Assembly: GCA_964437215.1 (NCBI GenBank)
Contig: CAYTFZ010000092.1
Location: 1-10,150 of the forward strand
Length of the DNA: 10,150 nucleotides
Source: JAAYAN01 sp964437215
Lineage (GTDB): Bacteria > Bacteroidota > Ignavibacteria > Ignavibacteriales > Melioribacteraceae
Reading direction: 5' to 3'
The notes beneath the pieces were generated by a model, which had not been told where the DNA came from, did not search any database, and worked only from the letters and a program-made list of their open reading frames with translations. The position numbers and the translations under genes are program-made. Of this stretch, positions 6,691 to 10,150 are shown one piece after another (positions within the stretch are counted from its first letter, which is position 1; every line of letters starts with the position of its first letter).

Positions 6691-6719
6691 TTATTACAAT
6701 GCAGGATAAGTCTCGTCAA
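6691..6719 (-). promoter_or_regulatory. Sigma70-like promoter for the YD-repeat gene
   Basis: On the minus strand TTGACG (6719 to 6714) is followed, after exactly 17 nt, by TAATAA (6696 to 6691). Transcription would start about 25 nt before the ATG at 6659. This fits the general -35/-10 consensus better than the Bacteroidota TAnnTTTG pattern. It is a sequence match only. Confidence 0.45.
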
Positions 6720-6985
6720 GTTAATTGACTAATTTTTTAAGTTTTTCCATTAATTATACTTGGAAATACTAATTTGAACAAATCCCTCTGTTTTATATTT
6801 TTGAAAATAGTAATAAATAATAAACTTTTTATTAACATTTGTTAATTTTATCTCTGTCATAACATTTTTTTTGGAATATTATTCAATTCACTAATTTCAT
6901 AATTTCAAGAACAAATCAATCCGGTTTTGTAATTGAAAGTTAATAAGTTATAATTTTTGTAATCTGGATGTAGAGTTGAGAGTTT
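6720..6985. other. AT-rich spacer, no gene seen
   Basis: Together with the flanking promoter and terminator this makes a 388-bp stretch without a gene between two minus-strand genes. It is very AT-rich, with runs such as AACATTTTTTTTGG, and stop codons in all frames. I see no RNA gene, convincing ORF or long hairpin here. It may serve only as upstream DNA for the YD-repeat gene. Confidence 0.5.
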
Positions 6986-7009
6986 AAAAAAAAACCCGAT
7001 GAAATCGGG
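6986..7009 (-). terminator. Intrinsic terminator for the SMP-30-like gene
   Basis: On the minus strand a 6-bp stem CCCGAT/ATCGGG with a 3-nt loop (7009 to 6995) is followed by nine T (6994 to 6986), about 40 nt past the stop of the gene ending at 7048. The stem sequence is the same as in the terminator at 5028-5052, with a different loop. Confidence 0.85.
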
Positions 7010-7047
7010 GCAACAAGAATTCTTAATTTTTAATTATTAATTCTTCA
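6995..7047 (-). repeat. 53-nt 3'-end repeat, copy 1
   Basis: From the terminator stem to the base just before the stop codon of the SMP-30-like gene, this block matches 10079-10131 at all but a handful of positions, with the same length and no gap. It consists of the CCCGAT hairpin, GCAACAA, and an A/T-rich stretch (TTCTTAATTTTTAATTATTA). It ends flush with the TTA that encodes the stop (7048-7050). Confidence 0.75.
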
Positions 7048-8226
7048 TTATTTTACAAACACAGCTTTTTTAATTTCATTTTTGCCCGAAGATGACATAG
7101 ATACATAATAAATTCCGGTGGCAACTCCTTCGGGATTCCATTTAAGCATATATTTACCGGCAGGGAATTCTTTGTCAGCTATAACGCTTATTTCTTTTCC
7201 AAGCACATCATAAACGCTTATTTTTATCTTTCTGTATGCGTTGTTGAAAAATGAAATATTCGTTTCGGGGTTAAACGGATTGGGATAAAGTTTTACGAGA
7301 CCGAACGATTTTTCGTTTATTTCCCTATTGTTACTTTCGTCTATCCCGGTTACTAATAAATCTGCCCGGTAAACTGATTTTCCGGCAGTTATAAAAAGAA
7401 TGGTTTCGTCCTCGCCGAAGTTGCAGTTTGTAACTGTTTCGGGAACTTTTATTGTATCTATCGGAGTACCCTCAGGCGTGAAAATAGTTACTCCGTCCGG
7501 ACCGGAATTGAAAAGTCTTCCCTGCGAGTCCACTTTCATACCGTCAAAGCATCCGTAAAATTTATTAACTGATGCGAACAATCTTTTATTGGAAATTGCA
7601 GAGTCATTTACTACATCCCATACATATATTTTACGGGTATTCGATTCGTTTACATAAAGGAGCGATTCGTCAGGCGAAAAAGCAATTCCGTTAGGATAGG
7701 CTACGGTGCTGTCTAACAAAATAAGATTTCCGGATGGAGCAAGACAGAATATACCATCGAAGTTTAATTCCTTCTGAAAGGTCTGTATGCCCCATGGCGG
7801 GTCGGTAAAAAATATTGCTCCGTTCGATTTTATCGTTAAATCATTCGGGCTGTTCAGTTTTTTCCCTTTATAATTATCAGCAAGGACAGTCAAAGTTCTG
7901 TCATCTTCGCGGCGGGTTATGTTGCGGCTTTGGTGTCCGGCAATTATCAGTTTGCCGTCTTTATCGTATGCCAGCCCGTTTGCTCCTCCCGATGGACTTA
8001 TAAAAATGCTATCTCCGGAATCGGGTGACCATTTGTAAATTTTATTTCCGTCAATATCGCTGAAAAGTAGATATCCATTTTTCCAAACCGGTCCCTCGGT
8101 AAATTTATATCCGTTCGAAACAAGTTCTGCATTACCGAATAAACCAGTCTGAGCAAATACATTTGCCGTAATTATTATTACTATTCCTGTAATTTTTGTA
8201 AACATTTGTAGCAAGTATTTAATCAT
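7048..8226 (-). CDS. Secreted SMP-30/gluconolactonase-type beta-propeller with type IX tail
   Basis: The 392-residue protein has a signal peptide (to about residue 26, NVFAQ|T). Residues about 30-290 form the six-bladed SMP-30/gluconolactonase/LRE propeller. The metal site of the family is visible: Glu44 in 'EGPVW', Asn179 in 'YPNGIAFS' and Asp228 in 'FDGM'; Asn128 in 'SPNDL' matches the substrate-side Asn. Family members hydrolyse sugar lactones or other lactones with a divalent metal. Residues about 312-392 are a type IX sorting domain ('LYPNPFNPETNISF', 'VYDVLGKEI', 'ATGIYYVSM', 'KKAVFVK'), so this enzyme would act outside the cell, unlike the cytosolic gluconolactonases. The ATG at 8226 has GGAG 5 nt upstream. 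A TAnnTTTG-type promoter lies about 40 nt upstream. The substrate is unknown; oxidised sugars released from polysaccharides are one possibility given the GH44 gene nearby, but the two are not in one operon. Confidence 0.88.
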   Translation of the reverse strand: MIKYLLQMFTKITGIVIIITANVFAQTGLFGNAELVSNGYKFTEGPVWKNGYLLFSDIDGNKIYKWSPDSGDSIFISPSGGANGLAYDKDGKLIIAGHQSRNITRREDDRTLTVLADNYKGKKLNSPNDLTIKSNGAIFFTDPPWGIQTFQKELNFDGIFCLAPSGNLILLDSTVAYPNGIAFSPDESLLYVNESNTRKIYVWDVVNDSAISNKRLFASVNKFYGCFDGMKVDSQGRLFNSGPDGVTIFTPEGTPIDTIKVPETVTNCNFGEDETILFITAGKSVYRADLLVTGIDESNNREINEKSFGLVKLYPNPFNPETNISFFNNAYRKIKISVYDVLGKEISVIADKEFPAGKYMLKWNPEGVATGIYYVSMSSSGKNEIKKAVFVK

Positions 8227-8266
8227 TTCAACTCCGTTTATTAAAAATTATTTCGATTCTCCGGGA

Positions 8267-8274
8267 CAAATATA
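8267..8274 (-). promoter_or_regulatory. Candidate Bacteroidota-type -7 box for the SMP-30-like gene
   Basis: The minus strand reads TATATTTG (8274 to 8267), an exact match to the TAnnTTTG consensus, 40 nt before the ATG at 8226. A good TTG at the -33 position is not apparent. Confidence 0.35.
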
Positions 8275-8349
8275 AGCAAACATTAAATTACGCTGAAAAA
8301 TAAAAGTTTTGCTCCGTCAAACAGTAAAGTAATTTGTTTTGGTATTTTG

Positions 8350-8357
8350 TATATTTG
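8350..8357 (+). promoter_or_regulatory. Candidate Bacteroidota-type -7 box for the helicase gene
   Basis: TATATTTG at 8350-8357 matches TAnnTTTG and would give a leader of roughly 60 nt before the ATG at 8426. The nearest TTTG (8333-8336) is too close for a standard -33 box. An alternative is TTGTTA (8361-8366), 18 nt, TATAGC (8385-8390). The leader has no Shine-Dalgarno sequence (CCGTAAAAATAA precedes the ATG) but holds a small GC-rich patch, GCCTCTCGGGC. Confidence 0.35.
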
Positions 8358-8425
8358 CCGTTGTTAATTAAGTTGCTAACATCTTATAGCCTCTCGGGCT
8401 GTTTGTAATAAAACCGTAAAAATAA

Positions 8426-10051
8426 ATGAGCAAATTAAAACCTTGGAAATTTACGCTCCGTAAATGGCAGTCGGAAGCTTTTTCAAAAGCATACGATTTT
8501 TACGGTTCGGGCAAAAAAGAATTTTTATGCGTTGCAACGCCGGGAGCCGGCAAAACAATTTTCGGTTTGAAACTTGCCCACCAGCTTTTATCGGAAAATC
8601 TTGTAAACCGGGTGATAATTCTTTGTCCCACCGAACATCTTAAAAATCAATGGGCGGAGGCTGCTTATAAATGCGGAATTGATCTTGACCCTGCATTTGA
8701 TAATGCCGGTATTTGCGAAACATCCGATTATTCGGGCGCTGTGCTTACATACGCTCAAGTGGGGCGCGCTCCGCTTGTTCATAAACGAAACTGCGATAAC
8801 CGCAAGACTTTTGTTATCTTTGATGAAATACATCATTCCGGCGATAACCTTACCTGGGGCGATGCTGTAAGAGTTTCATTCGAAAAAGCAGCTTACAGGC
8901 TTGGAATTTCGGGAACGCCATTCCGCAGAGACAGCAATCCTATTCCTTATGTGAAATATGTAAAAGGGCAAAGCATTGCCGATTATACTTACGGATACCA
9001 GAATGCTCTTTTCGATAACGTATGCCGTCCGGTTTACTTTCCTGCATTCGAAGGCGAAATGGAATGGAGAATAAAAGATAAAGTTTTCCGTTCGACTTTT
9101 GCTGATATTCTTAACGAAGAACAGGCAGCTGCACGTTTGAAAACTGCCCTCGATCCTGCAGGGAAATGGCTGAAATATGTTGTTTCCGATGCCGATAAAA
9201 AACTTTCGGAAATTCGCAAAAAAGAGCAGGCAGATGCAGGCGGACTTCTTATTGCCATCGATCAGATGCACGCAAAAAAGACCGCAAAACTTCTTGCCGA
9301 AATTACCGGAACTATGCCTGCTGTTGTTGTATCGGACGACCCCGATGCATCATCGAAAATAAAAAAATTCGGCGAAAGTTCCGATAAATGGCTTGTTGCC
9401 GTTAAAATGGTATCGGAAGGTGTTGATATTCCGCGCCTCCGTGTTGGAGTTTATGCTACAAACGTAAAAAGCGAATTGTTTTTCCGCCAGGCTGTAGGCA
9501 GATTTGTTAGAGTACAACAAAATAAACGCAAACAGAATGCATTTCTTTATATCCCGAAAGATTACGTTCTGGTTGAACACGCCCGCCAGATTGAAGCAGA
9601 ACGCGATCATTATCTCAGTTTAAATGATAAACTGATTGAAGAAGACCTGCCCGAAAGAAAAAACGAAAGGCTGCCGGATGAAGATAAATTTGAAGCCATC
9701 TATTCTTTTGCGACTAATAAAGTTCAGCTCGAACTTGATTTCGGCGCAGAGTTCGCTCTTCCGGAGGAGGATAAAATCATTAAACGCGAAGTAAAGATTG
9801 ATCTTTTCCAGGAAGAAGAAAAAATTGATGAAGAAGAACTGCCCGCTTTTGAAATTGCATTAAGATTGAAAAATGATATTAACGACCTCTCCAAACTGCT
9901 GGCTGCAAAAAAAGGCAAATCGAACGGAAAAGTGGATTGGCATTATGCTCATAAAGAGTGGATTAAAATCGGAGGGAAATCGATTGAGCAGGAAACCATT
10001 GAAGAATTGCGGAAAAGAAAAGCCTGGCTCCGCCGCCAGCTATTTAGCTGA
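8426..10051 (+). CDS. Stand-alone superfamily 2 DEAD/DEAH-type helicase
   Basis: The 541-residue protein carries the full set of SF2 motifs: a Q-like 'LRKWQSEAF' (11-19), Walker A 'ATPGAGKT' (37-44), motif Ia 'ILCPTEHLKNQW' (65-76), Walker B 'DEIHH' (133-137), motif III 'SGTPFRRD' (162-169), 'VSEGVDIP' (329-336) and motif VI 'QAVGRFVRV' (355-363). All key ATPase residues are intact, so it should be an active nucleic-acid translocase or helicase related to the RecG/RadD/restriction-type branch. After the two RecA domains come a very acidic linker (about 440-475) and a C-terminal helical piece (about 504-541, 'DWHYAHKEWIKIGGK...RKAWLRRQL') that may be an accessory nucleic-acid-binding element. 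No nuclease, methylase or partner gene adjoins it; both sides are unrelated, so it is an orphan. Roles in repair, mobile-element or defence contexts are all possible. Codon use and G+C resemble the glycosidase genes, so it does not look newly acquired. Confidence 0.9.
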   Translation: MSKLKPWKFTLRKWQSEAFSKAYDFYGSGKKEFLCVATPGAGKTIFGLKLAHQLLSENLVNRVIILCPTEHLKNQWAEAAYKCGIDLDPAFDNAGICETSDYSGAVLTYAQVGRAPLVHKRNCDNRKTFVIFDEIHHSGDNLTWGDAVRVSFEKAAYRLGISGTPFRRDSNPIPYVKYVKGQSIADYTYGYQNALFDNVCRPVYFPAFEGEMEWRIKDKVFRSTFADILNEEQAAARLKTALDPAGKWLKYVVSDADKKLSEIRKKEQADAGGLLIAIDQMHAKKTAKLLAEITGTMPAVVVSDDPDASSKIKKFGESSDKWLVAVKMVSEGVDIPRLRVGVYATNVKSELFFRQAVGRFVRVQQNKRKQNAFLYIPKDYVLVEHARQIEAERDHYLSLNDKLIEEDLPERKNERLPDEDKFEAIYSFATNKVQLELDFGAEFALPEEDKIIKREVKIDLFQEEEKIDEEELPAFEIALRLKNDINDLSKLLAAKKGKSNGKVDWHYAHKEWIKIGGKSIEQETIEELRKRKAWLRRQLFS

Positions 10052-10078
10052 TAAAACCAAGTTTTAAAATAAATAAGT

Positions 10079-10150
10079 CCCGATGCAATCGGTGCAACAA
10101 TAATTCTTAATTTTTAATTATTACTTCTTAATTACTTCAGCAGTCCCGAT
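10079..10150 (-). repeat. 53-nt 3'-end repeat, copy 2, plus start of a CCCGAT palindrome
   Basis: 10079-10131 is the second copy of the block at 6995-7047: the hairpin CCGAT/GCA/ATCGG, TGCAACAA and the same A/T-rich run. It again ends flush with TTA (10132-10134). In copy 1 that triplet is a gene's stop codon. Read on the minus strand the last bases give '...S-G-L-L-K-stop', as a type IX tail could, so this may be the 3' end of a minus-strand gene lying beyond the window. Alternatively the final 20 bases are the left arm of the palindrome seen at 5073-5109. On the minus strand only a weak T-rich stretch (ACTTATTTATTTT) follows the hairpin, and on the plus strand none, so termination here is uncertain. 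Confidence 0.6.

Noticed and set aside
6720..6985. Possible small RNA or regulatory leader in the AT-rich spacer
   Set aside because: No stable hairpin, conserved motif or promoter pair could be identified by eye.
8876..9271. Minus-strand 131-codon frame inside the helicase gene
   Set aside because: It lies wholly opposite conserved helicase domains, with no ribosome-binding site or recognisable protein feature.
8426..10051. Restriction-modification or DISARM-like defence operon around the helicase
   Set aside because: No methyltransferase, nuclease or other partner gene is within the window on either side.
10036..10072. Palindrome CAGCTATTTAGCTG at the helicase stop and the following AAAACCAAGTTTT as a plus-strand terminator
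   Set aside because: The stems are short, A/T-rich and not followed by a T-tract, so I cannot support termination here.

Overview
The window looks like a chromosomal stretch from a member of the Ignavibacteria / Chlorobi-Bacteroidota lineage. The main reason is that three encoded proteins end in a type IX secretion (Por) sorting tail of the YPNPFNP kind. One has the 'NYPNPFNPST ... VYNLLGQEVATLVNE ... SGVYVYRLNAG ... KMLLLK' wording that I associate with Ignavibacteria. Base composition is AT-rich, with the most AT-rich gene at the left edge. This taxonomic call is an inference from protein signatures; no rRNA or other marker gene is present.

Layout. 29-1132 (-): a very AT-rich saccharopine-dehydrogenase-like oxidoreductase. 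1133-1376: a spacer with a Shine-Dalgarno-preceded 37-codon reading frame and a heptamer repeat that provides the stop codon of the next gene. 1377-2564 (-): a GH130 4-O-beta-D-mannosyl-D-glucose phosphorylase (cytoplasmic). 2673-4556 (+), divergent from it: a secreted GH44 endo-glucanase/xyloglucanase-type enzyme with a type IX tail. 4583-5029 (+), 26 bp further on: a small DUF4440/NTF2-like lipoprotein. 5121-6659 (-): a secreted protein of ten 29-residue YD-like repeats plus a type IX tail, with a palindromic element inserted in frame. 7048-8226 (-): an SMP-30/gluconolactonase-type beta-propeller with a type IX tail. 8426-10051 (+): a stand-alone superfamily 2 DNA/RNA helicase.

How the genes may work together. 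The clearest link is the divergent GH130/GH44 pair. An exported endo-acting beta-glycanase would cut a beta-1,4-glucan or glucomannan outside the cell, and the intracellular phosphorylase would take the mannosyl-glucose disaccharide to mannose-1-phosphate and glucose. The exported SMP-30-like lactonase could belong to the same extracellular sugar economy, but this is only suggested by proximity and secretion type. The oxidoreductase, YD-repeat protein and helicase show no obvious link to it.

Non-coding structure. Three gene ends carry a CCCGAT...ATCGGG hairpin; two of them sit in a nearly identical 53-nt block that ends flush against a TTA triplet, the known stop codon in one case. A related long imperfect palindrome follows one of the genes, and its arm reappears at the right window edge. 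Together with the GCCTGCCGGCAGGC palindrome inside a coding sequence and the heptamer array, the window holds several short dispersed-repeat families. These are the most unusual things I see. I see no CRISPR array, transposase, tRNA, rRNA, toxin-antitoxin pair or recognisable defence operon.
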